The position numbers and the translations under genes were made by a program. This document shows positions 15,736-64,000 of a stretch of DNA of 64,000 nucleotides, one piece after another. Under the pieces are notes generated by a model, which saw only the letters and a list, made by a program, of their open reading frames with translations, was not told where the DNA came from and did no database searches. Numbering within the stretch: position 1 is the stretch's first letter; the number at the start of each line of letters is the position of its first letter. The DNA comes from Streptomyces lavendulae subsp. lavendulae (GTDB taxonomy: Bacteria > Actinomycetota > Actinomycetes > Streptomycetales > Streptomycetaceae). The DNA lies in NCBI RefSeq assembly GCF_002803845.1, contig NZ_CP024985.1, forward strand, positions 558,001 to 622,000, given 5' to 3'.

Positions 15736-15760
15736 GCGGCCCGCTCCGGCGGCGGGCCGC
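15736..15760. terminator. Hairpin terminator between convergent genes
   Basis: A perfect 9 bp stem, 15736-15744 with 15752-15760, encloses a 7-base loop. It lies between the membrane-protein gene (+) and the remnant at the end of the polyketide operon (-). Confidence 0.6.
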
Positions 15761-15851
15761 TCGGCCGGTCACGAGAATCCTGATCACGATCACGCCGACC
15801 GTGGGCGCGCGTGCGGTATGCCCGGCCGTGGAGTTCGGCGCAGGACCGTGG

Positions 15852-16370
15852 TCAGAAGGGTGGGGAGTCCGTCGTCAGGGCGGCGAGCCAGGTGGTGTAC
15901 TCGGCCCGGCGGGGGCAGGTGGCGGTGGCGCGGGGGGTGGCCCGGCAGGCGCCCGGTCGGCAGTCCTCGGGGCTGCGGTCGCCGTGGAATGGGGTGCTGC
16001 CGAGGGGCGCCGCGCCCTGACGCGGCGTGAGGTCGGCGTCCCCGAGCGCGGGCAGCAGCAGGAGCAGGCGGGTGTCGGGATCGGTGGTGGTTCCGCCGGG
16101 CAGGCCGTTGTCCGCGGCGCCGATCAGCTCGGGCCAGGACAGGCCCGGTCCCCTCCAGTGGCCGTCGTCCCGGGCGAGGAACTCGGCGTGCTCCCAGTCG
16201 GGGTGGGTGATCAGGTAGTGGACGCCCGCGTCGTCCCCGGCGTTCTCGGAGGACGTGCAGGCCCAGTCCGTCCGCCACCGGAACGGTGAACACGGGCCGG
16301 TCGCGGGTGATGGCTCGGGCGTGGGTGCACGTCCGCCATGATCGCCCAAGCGTCCGCGGTGGCGCCGGGC
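15852..16370 (-). pseudogene. Frameshifted hypothetical gene after the type II thioesterase
   Basis: Protein-like sequence on the minus strand is split over three frames. AFPPGATADAWAIMADVH leads to about 16325; ARAITRDRPVFTVPVADG and LGLHVL continue in a second frame to about 16242; AGDDAGVHYLITHPDWEHAE and the rest run in a third frame to the stop at 15852-15854. Two frameshifts are needed for a continuous product of about 170 residues. No initiation site is obvious, unless translation is coupled to the thioesterase stop 30 bp upstream. I do not recognise the family. Either the gene has decayed or the sequence holds errors. Confidence 0.5.
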
Positions 16371-16401
16371 GGGAACGCGGAGTTCCCGCCCGCGGACGGG
16401 G

Positions 16402-17181
16402 TCAGGGGGTCACGGGCGTGCGGAGGTGGTCCGTCATGGTGCGGATCACCTCGGCCTGGTCGCGTACCAGGTAGAAGTGCCCCCGGGAGAAGACCTTCAG
16501 GGTGAACGGGCCTTCGGTGTGCGCGGCCCAGGCCGCCGCCTCCTGCGGCGTCACCTTCGGGTCCTCGCTGCCGATCATGGCGACCAGGGGGCAGTGCAAC
16601 GGCTCCCCCGGCTCGGGGGCGTAGGTTTCGGCGGCCCGGTAGTCGGCGCGGATGGCCGGGAGGATCATCCGGAGCACCTCCTCGTCCCCGAGCAGCTGTG
16701 TGTCGGTGCCGCTGAGGCTCTTGACCTCCTCGATCAGACCGCGCTCGTCGCGCAGGTGAACGGTCTCGTGGCGGGGCGCCGACGGGGCCCGGCGTCCCGA
16801 GGCGAAGAGCGCCGCCGCGACGATGCCCTTCTCGCGTTCGAAACGGCGCGCGACCTCGTAGGCCACCGAGGCGCCCATGCTGTGGCCGAAGAACGCCAAC
16901 GGCCGGTCCGCCCAGGGCAGCAGTGCGGTGAACACCCGGTCGGCGAGTTCCGGGACGCTGTCGATCAGGGGCTCGGCTCGGCGGTCCTGGCGGCCGGGGT
17001 ACTGGACGCACAGGACGTCGGCGAAGTCCGGCATGGTCCGGGCCATGGGCAGGTAAAAGCTCGCGGAGCCGCCGGCGTGCGGCAGGCAGACCAGTCGCAC
17101 GGCGGCGTCCGGCCTCGGCTGGAACCGGCGTGTCCACAGGCCGTTGTCGGTGGAGACGGGGGCGGGGGTCGGGGTGCTCAT
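16402..17181 (-). CDS. Type II thioesterase of the polyketide synthase
   Basis: Stand-alone alpha/beta hydrolase of 259 residues that clears aberrant acyl groups from PKS carrier domains, like the type II thioesterases of macrolide clusters. Nucleophile elbow GHSMG (99-103, Ser101), catalytic His235 in RGHFYL, and an acidic residue in the GSEDPKV loop complete the triad. LVCLPHAGGSASFY and VQYPGRQDRR are hallmarks of the family. The ATG at 17181 is supported by GAAGGGA 13 bases upstream; an in-frame start at 17268 would overlap the PKS gene and adds basic non-family sequence. It starts 65 bp after the PKS stop on the same strand and is therefore almost certainly the last intact gene of that operon. 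Confidence 0.95.
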   Translation of the reverse strand: MSTPTPAPVSTDNGLWTRRFQPRPDAAVRLVCLPHAGGSASFYLPMARTMPDFADVLCVQYPGRQDRRAEPLIDSVPELADRVFTALLPWADRPLAFFGHSMGASVAYEVARRFEREKGIVAAALFASGRRAPSAPRHETVHLRDERGLIEEVKSLSGTDTQLLGDEEVLRMILPAIRADYRAAETYAPEPGEPLHCPLVAMIGSEDPKVTPQEAAAWAAHTEGPFTLKVFSRGHFYLVRDQAEVIRTMTDHLRTPVTP

Positions 17182-17246
17182 GGTGTCGGGTGGTTCCCTT
17201 CGGTGAAACGGGCGGAGCGGGGGGGAACGGGTGCGGTGTCGGCGGG

Positions 17247-27404
<10,158 letters not shown>

Positions 27405-27485
27405 GTGTCGTTCACCCGCCGGGAGTGTCAGTGAGGTGGTGCGGTGGTGCGGGCCGCGGAAGTGTGCACCGTGTGGTCCGGGTGC

Positions 27486-38720
<11,235 letters not shown>

Positions 38721-38746
38721 CATGTGCTCCGTACTCAGGCCGTTGA

Positions 38747-54004
<15,258 letters not shown>

Positions 54005-54047
54005 CTGGGTTCTGTTCCTCAACGCGAAGGGATGTCGTGCTGCTCGA

Positions 54048-57000
54048 TCAGTGGGTGCCGAGCTCGCCGTCGAGCAGTTCGAAGAGCTCCTCGTCGGAGG
54101 CCTCCTCGACCTCGGTCCCGGAGTCGTCGTCCCCGGGCCCGTGGCCGGTGTCGTGGGCGGCCTCGCGCCACTTGGCGAGCAGTACCTCCAGCCGCAGGGC
54201 CGCGGTGGCCCGTGTTCCCCGGTCGTACGGGGAGCGTGCGAACGCGGCTTCCAGGCGGTCGATCTCGGAGAGCAGCGAGGGGGCCGGCTCCGCTCCGCCG
54301 GGTCCTGCCGCGGGCAGCGCGGCGGACAGGTGTCCGGCGAGGTCGGCCGGGGTCGGGTAGTCGAACAGCAGGCTCGCCGGAAGGCGCAGCCCGGTGATCG
54401 CGCCGAGGTGGTTGCGCAGTTCGACGGCGGTGAGCGAGTCGAAGCCGAGGTCGCGGAAGGCCTGTGCGGCGCCGATCGCCTCGGAGGAGGCGTGCCCCAG
54501 CACGGTGGCGACCTGGGTCCGGACCACGCCGAGGAGGATCCGCCGGCGCTTCTCTTCCGATGCCCCGGCCAATTGCCCGGCGAGGGCGGCCGTCCCGGGC
54601 GTGGGTTCCCGGGCCGGGCGGGCCGGGGCCCGGACCAGGCCGTGCAGCAGGGCGTGGACCGGCTCGGTCGTGGCGCGTCGGCGCAGGGCGGGCAGGTTCA
54701 GCCGTACCGGCAGGAGCACGGCGTCCGGTGCGGTGCCGGGGGTGTCGGCGGCGGTCCCGGCGGTCGGGGTTTCCGCGGTGGGGGGCGCGCTCGCCGTGTC
54801 GAAGAGGGCGAGGCCCTCCTCCGGGGAGAGCGGCGACACCCCGGCGCGCGCCATCCGCGCGAGGGCTCCCGCTCCGGCCCCGCCGAGCATGCCCCGCATC
54901 CCCCCGGCCTCCGCCCAGGGGCCCCAGGCCAGCGAGACGGCGGGGAGTCCGGCGGCCCGGCGCGACTGCGCGAGGGCGTCGAGGAAGGCGTTGGCGGCGC
55001 CGTAGTTGGCCTGGCCCGCGTTGCCGAACGTGCCCGCGAGCGAGGAGAACAGGACGAACGCCGCGAGGTCCGCGTCCCGGGTCAGTTCGTGCAGATGGAG
55101 GGCCGCGTCCGCCTTGGGTCCGAGGACGTCGTCGAGCCGGCGGGCGGTCAGCGAGCCGACGGGCGCGTCGTCGAGCACACCGGCGGCGTGCACCACCGCG
55201 GTCAGCGGGTGGGCGGCCGGGATGCCGTGGAGCACGGCGGCGAGCGCGTCGCGGTCCGCCGCGTCGCAGGCGAGCGTGGCCACTTCGGCGCCCAGCGCCG
55301 CCAGTTCGGCGGCGAAGGCGCCCGCGCCGTCGGCGTCGGGTCCCCGGCGGCTGGTCAGCACCAGGTGCCGTACGCCGTGCGCCGCCACCAGGTGCCGCGC
55401 GACGAGCCGGCCCAGGGCGCCCGTCGCACCGGTCACCAGGACCGTGCCCGCCGGGTCCAGCCCGAGGGACGGGGTCGGCCCGGGGGCCCCGGCGCCGGTC
55501 GCGCGGGCCAGCCTCGGCACGAACGCCCGGCCGTTGCGGAGGGCGGACTGCGGCTCGCCGGTGGCGAGCACGGCCGTCAGCCCTTCCGGCTGCGCCCGGT
55601 CCGCGTGGTCGGCGTCCACCAGGACGAAGCGTTCGGGGTGCTCGGCCTGGACGGACCTGACCAGCCCCCACACGGCGGCCTGTGCCGGGTCCAGCCGCGC
55701 CGCGTCCCCGGCGGTCGCGGCGACCGCGTTGCGGGTGACGATGACGAGCCCCCGCGCGTCCGTACCCGTATCGGCGTCGGCTTCGGCTTCGGCGTCCGCC
55801 AGCCATTCCTGTACGAGGGCCAGGGCGCGGCCGGCCACGGACCGTACGGCCCCGGCCTCCGACGGGCCGTCCGTCGCGAACAGCACCACCCGATCGCCGG
55901 CGGGCGGCGCGTCCGGTGTCCGGGGCAGGGGCAGCGGGGTCCAGTCGACCCGGAACAGCGAGTCCCGGGACCCGCCCGCCCGGGCGGCGGCGAGCTGTTC
56001 GGCGGAGACCGGGCGCAGGACGAGCGAGTCGACGGAGGTCCGGATCCGGCCGGTCGGGTCGGCGGCCAGCAGCGAGACCGTGTCAGGACCGGCGGGGGTC
56101 AGCCGGATCCGCAGGGCCTCCACCGCTCCCGCCGACGGCGCGGGGTGCGCCGTCACCCCGCTCCAGGAGAACGGGATCCGGGCCCGGTCACCGGCATCGG
56201 CGTCGGGGCCGAGCAGGCCGGGGTCGAGGGCGACGGTGTGCAGGGCCGCGTCGAGCAGGGCCGGGTGCAACCCGAAGCCGGACACGTCGGTCCCCTCGGG
56301 GAGTTCCACCTCGGCGAAGAGCGCGTCCTCCCGCGTCCACGCGGCGCGCACCCCCCGGAACACGGGGCCGTAGTCGAGCCCCAGGCCGGCCATCCGCCCG
56401 TACAGGGAGTCCAGCGCCTCCTCGGGGACGGCGACCGCCTCCGACGGGGGCCAGTCGGCCAGGGCGGCCGCATCGGCGGTGGCGTCGGCGGTGGCCTCGG
56501 CGGTCGACAGCGTTCCGGCGGCGTGGCGCGTCCACGGCTCGTCGGCAGGGGCGTCCTCGGTGCGGGAGTGGATCTCCAGCGGGCGGCGGCCGGCCCCGTC
56601 GGGGGACCCGACGCGCACCTGGATCCTTACCGCGGTGTCGTCCGGCAGGACGAGCGGGGCCCCGAGCGTCAGCTCGTCCAGCCGGTCGCACCCGACGGCC
56701 TCGTCGAGGGCCGCGCGCCGGGCGAGGTCGACCAGGGCGGTGCCCGGGAGCAGCACGGCGCCCATCACGGCGTGGTCGGCGAGCCACGGGTGGGTCGCGG
56801 GCGACAGCCGCCCGGTCAGGACCAGCCCGTCGCCGTCGGCGAGCGGAACGGCGGCCCCGAGCAGGGCGTGGCCCGCCTCGGCCAGTCCGGCGGCGGCGAC
56901 GTTCCCGGATGCCGGGGCGGATTCGAGCCAGTAGCGGGTGCGTTGGAAGGGGTAGGTGGGAAGGTCCACGCGCCGGAGGCCGTGTCCGGCGAAGACGGCG

Positions 57001-60000
57001 GTCCAGTCGACGGGCGTCCCGTGGGCGTGCAGGTGGGCGAGGGCGGTGGTGACGGCCAGGCCCTCGGGCCGGTCGGTCCGCAGCAGGGGGACGGTGACGG
57101 CGTGCTCGTCCAGGGAGTCCTGGGCCATCGCGGTCAGGACCCCGCCCGGACCGATCTCCAGGAAGGTACCCACGCCCACGTCGGCGAGGGCGGAGACGGC
57201 GTCGGCGAAGCGGACGGCCTCGCGGACGTGGCGCACCCAGTAGCCGACCGAGCAGAACTCCTCGGCCGGCACCAGGGCGCCGGTGAGGGTGGAGACGACC
57301 GGCAGGCGCGGGGCGGCGAAGGTGACCGTCTCCACCACCTGGCGGAAGTCGTCGAGCATCGGGTCCATCAGGGGCGAGTGGAACGCGTGGGAGACGGACA
57401 GCGGCTTCGTCTTGCGACCTTGCGCCTCCAACCGTTCGACGACCGCGGAAACCGCGTCCCGCGTACCGGAAACCACCATGGAGGAAGGCCCGTTGACGGC
57501 GGCGACGTCGGCCTGCTCCGGGTGGCCGGCCAGCAGTTCCCGCACCTCCTCCTCGGAGGCCTGTACCGCGGCCATCACGCCGCCGAAGGGGAGCGCCTGC
57601 ATCAGCCGGCCGCGAGCCGCGACCAGAGCCGCCGCGTCCTCCAGCGAGAGCGCGCCCGCCACATGGGCTGCGGCGAACTCGCCCACCGAATGACCCGCGA
57701 GCAGGTCCGGCCGGACGCCCCAGGACTCCACCAGCCGGTACGCCGCGACCTCGACCGCGAAGAGCGCCGGCTGGGCGTGGTCCGTCCGGTCGAGGAGCTC
57801 CGCGTCGTCTCCGAACACCACGGTGCGCAGAGGGTGTTCGAGATGCGGGTCCAGTGCGGCACAGGCCTCGTCGAAGGCCTCGGCGAACACCGGGAAGGCG
57901 GCGTGCAGTTCGCGTCCCATCCCGAGCCGCTGGCTCCCCTGCCCGGAGAAGAGGAACGCCCTCTTCCTGCCGGGCTCGGCGACGGCCCGCACCACCGATC
58001 GTGCCGGGTCGCCGTGGGCGAGGGCTGCCAGCCCCTCCAGGACGCCGGCCGTGTCCGGTGCCACGACGGCGGCGCGGTGTTCCAGGGCGGTGCGGCTCGT
58101 GGCCAGGGAGTAGGCGATTTCGGCCGCCTCGCGGTCGCCGTCGCGTTCCGGTACGTGTTCCCGCGCGTGCTCCAGGAGCCGCCGCGCCTGCTCGCGCAAG
58201 GCCTCCGGGCTCTTCGCGGACAGCAGCCAGGGCGCCGTGAACGGGGGTGCGGGCTTCGTTCGCGCAGCGGGCGCGGTCCGGGAGACGGCAGGCGCCTGTT
58301 CGAGGACGACGTGGGCGTTGGTCCCGCTGAAGCCGAAGGAGGAGACCGCCGCCCGGCGGGGGCGGCCGTCCTCTCCCCAGGCGACGGGTTCGGTGAGCAG
58401 GCGTACCGTCCCGTCCGACCAGTCCACGTGCGGCGAGGGCTCCTCCGCGTGCAGGGTCCTGGGCAGGACGCCGTGGCGCATCGCCTCGACCATCTTGATG
58501 ATCCCGCCCACCCCGGCCGCCGCCTGGGTGTGCCCGATGTTCGACTTCAACGACCCCAGCCACAAAGGCCGCTCGGCCGAACGCCCCCGCCCGTACGTCG
58601 CCAGCAACGCCTGCGCCTCGATCGGATCACCCAGCCGCGTCCCCGTCCCGTGCGCCTCCACCACATCCACATCGGCTGGAGACAGTCCGGCACCCGCAAG
58701 GGCCTGTTCGATCACCCGCTGCTGCGCCGGACCGTTCGGAGCCGTCAGACCATTCGAAGCACCGTCCTGATTGACCGCACTCCCCCGCACCACCGCAAGC
58801 ACCGGATGCCCCAGACGCCGCGCATCCGACAGACGCTCCACCAACAGCATCCCGACACCTTCCGCCCACCCGGTGCCGTCCGCGTTCGCGGAGAACGCCT
58901 TGCAGCGGCCGTCGGCGGCCAGCCCGCGCTGGCGGCTGAACTCCACGAAGGCTCCCGGGCCTGCCATGACGGTCACACCACCCGCCAGGGCCAGTTCGCA
59001 CTCGCCCTGCCGCAGGGCCTGGACCGCCAGGTGCAGGGCGACCAGGGAGGAGGAGCATGCGGTGTCGACGGTCACCGCGGGGCCTTCGAGGCCGAAGGTG
59101 TAGGAGAGGCGGCCGGAGATGACGCTCCCGGAGTTGCCGGTGCCGAGGAAGCCCTCGACCCCCTCGGGCACCGACCGCAGGGCGGAGGCGTAGTCGTGGT
59201 ACATCACGCCCGTGAAGACCCCCGTACGGGAGCCGCGCAGCGTGGCGGGGTCGATCCCGGCCCGCTCGAACGCCTCCCACGAGGTCTCCAGGAGCAGCCG
59301 CTGCTGCGGGTCCATGGCGAGGGCCTCACGCGGCGAGATCCCGAAGAACGCGGCGTCGAACTCCCCGGCGTCGTAGAGGAATCCGCCCCGGCGGGTGGTG
59401 CTGGAGCCGGTGGCGCCGTCTGCGGCGAGGAGGTCGAGGTCCCAGCCCCGGTCGACGGGGAAGTCGGAGATGGCGTCGGTGCCCGTGGCGAGCAGCCGCC
59501 ACAGGTCCTCGGGGGACCGCACGCCGCCCGGGTAGCGGCAGCTCATGGCGACGATGGCGAGGGGCTCGTCGGAGTCGGCGGCGCCCCCGGCCCGGGTGGC
59601 CGCCCGGACGGTGCCGGCCGGTCGGGCTCCGTCGAGTTGACCGAGCAGATGGCGGGCGAGCGCGTCCGGGGTCGGGTAGTCGAAGACCAGCCCGGCCGGC
59701 AGCCGGGCGCCGGTCGCCGAGACGAGTCGGTTGCGCAGTTCCACGGCCGTGAGCGAGTCGAAGCCGAGCTCCCGGAAGGCCTGGGTCGCCTGGACGGTTG
59801 CGGGCCGGTCGTGGCCCAGTACGGCGGCCGCGTGGCCACGCACGAGGTCGACGAGCAGATCGGTCCGCGCCGCCTCCGTCAGCCCCCGCAGCCGCTCCGA
59901 CAGCGCGGAGCGGGCCGCGTCGGCGGAACCGGCCGCGGCCGCCTCGGTACGGCGTACGGGGGCGGGGACCAGGTCCCTCAGCAGCGGGTGCGGGGCCCCC

Positions 60001-63000
60001 GTGCGCGCCTGTTCGCGCAGCACGGTCAGGTCCCAGCGGACGGGGACGAGCAGCGGCTCCGGGGAGCCCAGGGCGCGGTCGAGGAGTCCGAGTCCTTCCT
60101 CCGTCTCCAGCGCGACGAGCCCGGAACGGCCGATGCGCCGGTGGTCGGCCTCGGCCAGGCCGGCGGTCATCGTGCCCGTGCTCGCCCACAGGCCCCAGGC
60201 CAGCGAGAGGCCGGGCAGGCCCGCGGCGCGGCGGGTGTGGGCCAGCGCGTCGAGGGCGGCGTTCGCGGCGGCGTAGTTGCCCTGGCCCGCGTTGCCGAAG
60301 ACCCCGGCGGCCGAGGAGAACAGCACGAAGGCCGACAGGTCCAGGCCGCGGGTCAGCTCGTCCAGGTGCAGGGCGCCCGCCACCTTCGGGTCGAACACCC
60401 TCCGCACCCGCTCGGGGGTCAGGGACGGCACCACGCCGTCGTCGGTCACGCCCGCCGCGTGGACCACGCCCGTCAGCGGGTGTGCGTCCGGCAGCGAGTC
60501 CAGCAGCCGGACCAGCGCCTCCCGGTCGGCCACGTCGCAGGCGACGGTCTCCACCGCGGCGCCCAGTGCGCCCAGCTCGGCCGCGAACTCCCGGGCGCCG
60601 TCGGCGGCGGGGCCGCGGCGGCTCGCCAGCACCAGCCGGCGGACACCGTGCCGGGTCACCAGGTGCCGGGCCACCACCCGCCCCAACGCCCCGGATGCGC
60701 CGGTGACCAGGACCGTTCCCGACGGGGCGAACACCGCGGGGCCGGGGGCCCCGCCGCCCGCCGGCGCGTCGGCCGCCCGGACCAGCCGGGGCGCGAACAG
60801 CGCCTTCCCGCGTACGGCCACCTGCGGCTCGCCCGTCGCGGCCGCGGCGGCGAGCGCCGCCGGGTCCTCCTCGCCCGGGTCCTCGTCGAGGTCGAGGAGG
60901 ACGAGGCGGCCGGGGTTCTCCGACTGCGCCGCACGCACGAGGCCCCAGACCGCGGCCTGCGCCGGGTCGGCGGCCGAGGACGGATCGACGGCCACGGCGC
61001 CCCGGGTGAGGACCACCAGGCGCGACGCGGCCCACCGCTCGTCCGCGAGCCAGTCCTGTACGAGGGCCAGCGCGGCCTGCGCGGCCACGGCCGGGCGGGC
61101 CGCTGCGTCGGCGCCCGTGGGGTCCGGCAGCCGGACCGCCACCACGTCCGGGACGGGAGTGCCCTCGGCGGCCGGCGGCCGGGGAAGGGCGTCGAGGACG
61201 GCGACGGGTAACTCCCCGGCCGGGGCGGTCAGGAGGTCCCCGGCCGGCTTCCACTCCAGCCGGAACAGCCCGCCGGCGCCGCTTCCGCCGGCCGCGAGTT
61301 GCTCCGCCGCCACCGGGCGCAGGTCCAGGGAGTCGACCGAGAGCACCGCGCTGCCCGTGGCGTCCGCGAGGGACAGCGAGACCGCTCCCTCCCCGGCCGC
61401 CGTGGCGGACGAAGGCGCGGGCGCGAGACGCAGGCGCAGCGCGGTGGCGCCGGTCGCGTGGAGGGTCACCCCGCTCCACGCGAACGGGATCCGGGGCCCG
61501 TCGGCCGGGGCCGCCGGATCACCGAGGCCGACCGTGTGGAGGGCGGCGTCGAACAGCGCGGGGTGCAGGCCGAATCCGGTGACGTCGGTTCCGTCGGGCA
61601 GGGCGATCTCGGCGAAGAGTTCCTCCCCGCGCCGCCACCCGGCCCGGACTCCACGGAAGACCGGGCCGTACTCCAGGCCCAGCCCGGCCATCCGGTCGTA
61701 CAGGGCGCCGGCGTCGAGCGGCTCGGCCCCGGCCGGGGGCCACTCGGCGAGCCCGGGGGCCGCGCCGGTGCCGGCCGACAGGAGGCCCGAGGCGTGGCAG
61801 GTCCAGGCGTCGGCCTCCATGGCGTCGTCGTGCCGTGCGTACACGCGCACGGCCCGCGCGCCGTTCGTGTCGGGGCCGTCGACGACCACCTGGAGCTGTG
61901 CGCCGCCCTGCTCGGGCAGGAGGAGGGGGGCTTCCAGGGTGAGTTCCTCGATCCGGCCGTACCCCACCTGGTCCCCGGCCCGGAGCGCCAGCTCGACGAG
62001 CGCGGTTCCGGGCAGCAGTGCCGCACCCAGCACCACGTGGTCGGCGAGCCAGGGGTGCGTGGCGAGCGACACCCTGCCGGTCAGCAGCACGCCCTCGCCG
62101 TCGGCCAGGGTGACGACGGCACCGAGCAGGGCGTGATCGGCCGGCCGGAGACCGGTCCGGGTGAGGTCACCCGCGGCGGGCCGCGTCTCCAGCCTGTAGT
62201 GCTCGCGCTGGAAGGCGTACGTGGGCAGGTCGACGCGTCGGGCGCCGCGTCCGGCGAGGACGGCGGTCCAGTCGACGGGGATGCCGTGGACGTGGAGCCG
62301 GGCCAGGGCGGTGGTGACGGCCACCTCCTCGGCGTCCCTGTCGGCACGCAGGACGGGGATGACGGCGGCATCGGCGTCTTCGAGGACCGTCTGGGCCATG
62401 GCGGTCAGGACACCGCCCGGACCGATCTCCAGGAAGGTGCTCACCCCTTCCCCGGCGAGGGCGGTGACCGCGTCGGCGAAACGGACGGCCTCGCGGACGT
62501 GGCGCACCCAGTAGTCGACGGAGCAGAACTCCTCCCCCGACACCGGAGCGCCGGTGAGCGTCGAGACGACCGGAACGGTCGGGGCTTTGAAGGAAACACC
62601 CTCGGCTACCTTGCGGAAGCCGTCGAGCATCGGGTCCATCAGCGGGGAGTGGAAGGCGTGCGAGACGGAGAGCCTCTTCGTCCTGCGGCCGTCCGCCGCG
62701 AGCCGGTCGACGACCGCCGCCACCGCATCCGAAGCGCCCGAAACCACCACCGCCGAGGGCCCGTTGACCGCCGCGATCCCCGCGCGGTCCTCGAACCCGG
62801 CCAGCAGGTCCCGTACCTCCTCCTCCGAGGCCTCCACGGCGACCATCACGCCCGCGGGCGGCAGCTCCTGCATCAGCCGGCCGCGCGCCGCCACCAGGGC
62901 CGCCGCGTCTTCGAGCGAGAACACGCCCGCCACATGGGCGGCCGCGAACTCGCCCACCGAGTGACCCGCGAGCAGGTCCGGCCGGACGCCCCAGGACTCC

Positions 63001-64000
63001 ACCAGCCGGAACAGCGCCACCTCGACCGCGAACAGGGCGGGCTGCGTGTAACCGGTCTGGTTCAGCAGCTCGGCATCATCCCCGAACACCACGTCCTTGA
63101 CCGGCCGTTCGAGGTGCGGTGCCAGCGCGGCGCAGACGTCGTCGAAGGCCTCCGCGAACACCGTGAAGGCCGCGTACAGTTCACGCCCCATGCCCGGCCG
63201 CTGGCTCCCCTGTCCCGAGAACAGGAAGGCCACCGTCTGCCGGGGTGCGACGACCCCCGTCACCAGGCCGCCGCTCCCGGCACCGGCCGTGGGGGCGTCC
63301 TGCGCGAGCCGTTCCAGTGCGCGGCGCAGGTCCTCACGGTCCGATGCGACGATCGCCGCGCGGTGGTCCAGGGCCGCCCGGGTCGTCGCCGTCGACAGGC
63401 CCAGGTCGGCCAGGGACTGGTCGGGGTGCTCCTCCGTGTGGCGCAACAGCCGTGCGGCCTGGCCGCGCAGGGCGGCCTCGTTCTTCGCGGAGAGCAGTAC
63501 GGGCGTCGCGCGTGCCGGGTCCTGCGCCGGGGCGCTCTCTCCGTCGGCCGGCCCGGGCTCCGGCCGCGGGGGCTGCTCGATGACGACGTGGGCGTTGGTG
63601 CCGCTGAAGCCGAACGAGGAGACCGCCGCGCGCCGGGGCCGGTCGCCGTGTTCCGCCCACTCCACGGGCTCGGTCAGGAGGCGGACGGTCGTGGACGACC
63701 AGTCGACGTGCGGGGTCGGCGCGTCCACGTGGAGGGTCCTGGGCAGGACGCCGTGCCGCATCGCCTCGACCATCTTGATGATCCCGCCCACCCCGGCCGC
63801 CGCCTGGGTGTGCCCGATGTTCGACTTGAGCGACCCCAGCCACAAAGGCCGCTCGGCCGAACGCCCCCGCCCGTACGTCGCCAGCAACGCCTGCGCCTCG
63901 ATCGGATCACCCAGCCGCGTCCCCGTGCCGTGTGCCTCCACCGCGTCGACTTCGGTGGCGGACAGGCCGGCGTCCGTGAGTGCCCGGCGGATCACGCGTT
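54048..64000 (-). CDS. Modular type I PKS, two DH-KR modules, N-terminus beyond window
   Basis: More than 3,317 residues visible; the start lies beyond the right edge, within or before the first KS. Module 1: KS C-terminal part ([13 protein letters not shown]), AT (Ser codon 62958-62960; HAFH, malonyl), DH (His 62037-62039 in [12 protein letters not shown]; Asp 61548-61550), KR (Tyr 60273-60275; TDD, B1-type), ACP (Ser 59754-59756). Module 2: KS (Cys 59054-59056), AT (Ser 57687-57689; HAFH, malonyl), DH (His 56772-56774; Asp 56250-56252), KR (Tyr 55002-55004; LDD, B1-type), ACP (Ser 54435-54437). Both modules should give trans double bonds. The C-terminal docking tail ends in [15 protein letters not shown]. 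The next PKS gene follows after 43 bp. Confidence 0.96.
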   Translation of the reverse strand, partial: RVIRRALTDAGLSATEVDAVEAHGTGTRLGDPIEAQALLATYGRGRSAERPLWLGSLKSNIGHTQAAAGVGGIIKMVEAMRHGVLPRTLHVDAPTPHVDWSSTTVRLLTEPVEWAEHGDRPRRAAVSSFGFSGTNAHVVIEQPPRPEPGPADGESAPAQDPARATPVLLSAKNEAALRGQAARLLRHTEEHPDQSLADLGLSTATTRAALDHRAAIVASDREDLRRALERLAQDAPTAGAGSGGLVTGVVAPRQTVAFLFSGQGSQRPGMGRELYAAFTVFAEAFDDVCAALAPHLERPVKDVVFGDDAELLNQTGYTQPALFAVEVALFRLVESWGVRPDLLAGHSVGEFAAAHVAGVFSLEDAAALVAARGRLMQELPPAGVMVAVEASEEEVRDLLAGFEDRAGIAAVNGPSAVVVSGASDAVAAVVDRLAADGRRTKRLSVSHAFHSPLMDPMLDGFRKVAEGVSFKAPTVPVVSTLTGAPVSGEEFCSVDYWVRHVREAVRFADAVTALAGEGVSTFLEIGPGGVLTAMAQTVLEDADAAVIPVLRADRDAEEVAVTTALARLHVHGIPVDWTAVLAGRGARRVDLPTYAFQREHYRLETRPAAGDLTRTGLRPADHALLGAVVTLADGEGVLLTGRVSLATHPWLADHVVLGAALLPGTALVELALRAGDQVGYGRIEELTLEAPLLLPEQGGAQLQVVVDGPDTNGARAVRVYARHDDAMEADAWTCHASGLLSAGTGAAPGLAEWPPAGAEPLDAGALYDRMAGLGLEYGPVFRGVRAGWRRGEELFAEIALPDGTDVTGFGLHPALFDAALHTVGLGDPAAPADGPRIPFAWSGVTLHATGATALRLRLAPAPSSATAAGEGAVSLSLADATGSAVLSVDSLDLRPVAAEQLAAGGSGAGGLFRLEWKPAGDLLTAPAGELPVAVLDALPRPPAAEGTPVPDVVAVRLPDPTGADAAARPAVAAQAALALVQDWLADERWAASRLVVLTRGAVAVDPSSAADPAQAAVWGLVRAAQSENPGRLVLLDLDEDPGEEDPAALAAAAATGEPQVAVRGKALFAPRLVRAADAPAGGGAPGPAVFAPSGTVLVTGASGALGRVVARHLVTRHGVRRLVLASRRGPAADGAREFAAELGALGAAVETVACDVADREALVRLLDSLPDAHPLTGVVHAAGVTDDGVVPSLTPERVRRVFDPKVAGALHLDELTRGLDLSAFVLFSSAAGVFGNAGQGNYAAANAALDALAHTRRAAGLPGLSLAWGLWASTGTMTAGLAEADHRRIGRSGLVALETEEGLGLLDRALGSPEPLLVPVRWDLTVLREQARTGAPHPLLRDLVPAPVRRTEAAAAGSADAARSALSERLRGLTEAARTDLLVDLVRGHAAAVLGHDRPATVQATQAFRELGFDSLTAVELRNRLVSATGARLPAGLVFDYPTPDALARHLLGQLDGARPAGTVRAATRAGGAADSDEPLAIVAMSCRYPGGVRSPEDLWRLLATGTDAISDFPVDRGWDLDLLAADGATGSSTTRRGGFLYDAGEFDAAFFGISPREALAMDPQQRLLLETSWEAFERAGIDPATLRGSRTGVFTGVMYHDYASALRSVPEGVEGFLGTGNSGSVISGRLSYTFGLEGPAVTVDTACSSSLVALHLAVQALRQGECELALAGGVTVMAGPGAFVEFSRQRGLAADGRCKAFSANADGTGWAEGVGMLLVERLSDARRLGHPVLAVVRGSAVNQDGASNGLTAPNGPAQQRVIEQALAGAGLSPADVDVVEAHGTGTRLGDPIEAQALLATYGRGRSAERPLWLGSLKSNIGHTQAAAGVGGIIKMVEAMRHGVLPRTLHAEEPSPHVDWSDGTVRLLTEPVAWGEDGRPRRAAVSSFGFSGTNAHVVLEQAPAVSRTAPAARTKPAPPFTAPWLLSAKSPEALREQARRLLEHAREHVPERDGDREAAEIAYSLATSRTALEHRAAVVAPDTAGVLEGLAALAHGDPARSVVRAVAEPGRKRAFLFSGQGSQRLGMGRELHAAFPVFAEAFDEACAALDPHLEHPLRTVVFGDDAELLDRTDHAQPALFAVEVAAYRLVESWGVRPDLLAGHSVGEFAAAHVAGALSLEDAAALVAARGRLMQALPFGGVMAAVQASEEEVRELLAGHPEQADVAAVNGPSSMVVSGTRDAVSAVVERLEAQGRKTKPLSVSHAFHSPLMDPMLDDFRQVVETVTFAAPRLPVVSTLTGALVPAEEFCSVGYWVRHVREAVRFADAVSALADVGVGTFLEIGPGGVLTAMAQDSLDEHAVTVPLLRTDRPEGLAVTTALAHLHAHGTPVDWTAVFAGHGLRRVDLPTYPFQRTRYWLESAPASGNVAAAGLAEAGHALLGAAVPLADGDGLVLTGRLSPATHPWLADHAVMGAVLLPGTALVDLARRAALDEAVGCDRLDELTLGAPLVLPDDTAVRIQVRVGSPDGAGRRPLEIHSRTEDAPADEPWTRHAAGTLSTAEATADATADAAALADWPPSEAVAVPEEALDSLYGRMAGLGLDYGPVFRGVRAAWTREDALFAEVELPEGTDVSGFGLHPALLDAALHTVALDPGLLGPDADAGDRARIPFSWSGVTAHPAPSAGAVEALRIRLTPAGPDTVSLLAADPTGRIRTSVDSLVLRPVSAEQLAAARAGGSRDSLFRVDWTPLPLPRTPDAPPAGDRVVLFATDGPSEAGAVRSVAGRALALVQEWLADAEAEADADTGTDARGLVIVTRNAVAATAGDAARLDPAQAAVWGLVRSVQAEHPERFVLVDADHADRAQPEGLTAVLATGEPQSALRNGRAFVPRLARATGAGAPGPTPSLGLDPAGTVLVTGATGALGRLVARHLVAAHGVRHLVLTSRRGPDADGAGAFAAELAALGAEVATLACDAADRDALAAVLHGIPAAHPLTAVVHAAGVLDDAPVGSLTARRLDDVLGPKADAALHLHELTRDADLAAFVLFSSLAGTFGNAGQANYGAANAFLDALAQSRRAAGLPAVSLAWGPWAEAGGMRGMLGGAGAGALARMARAGVSPLSPEEGLALFDTASAPPTAETPTAGTAADTPGTAPDAVLLPVRLNLPALRRRATTEPVHALLHGLVRAPARPAREPTPGTAALAGQLAGASEEKRRRILLGVVRTQVATVLGHASSEAIGAAQAFRDLGFDSLTAVELRNHLGAITGLRLPASLLFDYPTPADLAGHLSAALPAAGPGGAEPAPSLLSEIDRLEAAFARSPYDRGTRATAALRLEVLLAKWREAAHDTGHGPGDDDSGTEVEEASDEELFELLDGELGTH
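58318..58860 (-). repeat. KS tract nearly identical to 26020-26562
   Basis: Partner of the 26020-26562 tract, in the KS of the second DH-KR module. It shares the same T/A-ending codon patch around 58700-58860 and diverges sharply after 58860. Confidence 0.8.
63734..63925 (-). repeat. Third, partial copy of the shared KS tract
   Basis: About 190 bp around the GHTQAAAG motif matches the two longer KS tracts almost base for base (for example CACAAAGGCCGCTCGGCC). It diverges on both sides, so this KS shares only part of the converted segment. Confidence 0.7.

Overview
The window reads as streptomycete chromosome. GC is very high, codons end strongly in G/C, several promoters sit directly on the start codon (leaderless genes), and the gene families are typical of Streptomyces secondary metabolism. 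I see no rRNA, tRNA, transposase, phage gene or CRISPR array.

Left end (1-4,650): a class IV lanthipeptide locus on the minus strand. It holds a LanL lyase/kinase/cyclase, a 51-residue precursor closely resembling the venezuelin precursor as I remember it, and the start of an ABC transporter ATPase cut by the window edge. About 850 bp without a gene follow, ending in two tandem palindromes.

Middle (4,675-15,760): ordinary and accessory genes. In order: a patatin-like phospholipase (+), an NmrA-type NAD(P)-binding protein and a small membrane protein (-), a MarR repressor (-), a NUDIX hydrolase (+), a candidate structured small RNA, a MurG-like glycosyltransferase (+), a secreted ricin-type lectin (-), an RpiR regulator with an N-acetylglucosamine-kinase-like protein (+), a solute-binding-fold protein without a signal peptide (-), a GNAT acetyltransferase (+) and a membrane protein (+). 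Several strong hairpin terminators separate these units.

Right three quarters (15,852-64,000): the end of a large modular type I polyketide synthase operon, all on the minus strand, so biosynthetic order runs from high to low coordinates. Four giant genes are visible, the first truncated at the right edge: [KS-AT-DH-KR-ACP, KS-AT-DH-KR-ACP] -> [KS-AT(methylmalonyl)-DH-KR-ACP, KS-AT-KR-ACP, KS-AT-KR-ACP] -> [KS-AT-KR-ACP, KS-AT-DH-ER-KR-ACP] -> [KS-AT-KR-ACP, KS-AT(methylmalonyl-like)-KR-ACP-TE]. A type II editing thioesterase gene and a frameshifted remnant follow. All nine modules appear catalytically competent. Read by colinearity, the carboxyl half of the product would be a 2-methyl-3,5,9,11,13-pentahydroxy chain leading into a conjugated triene with a methyl at C14, released (probably as a macrolactone) by the terminal thioesterase. 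Loading and early modules, tailoring enzymes, regulators and transporters lie outside the window, so the compound cannot be named. Nearly identical DNA tracts shared between KS and AT domains of different modules show recent gene conversion or duplication inside the cluster.
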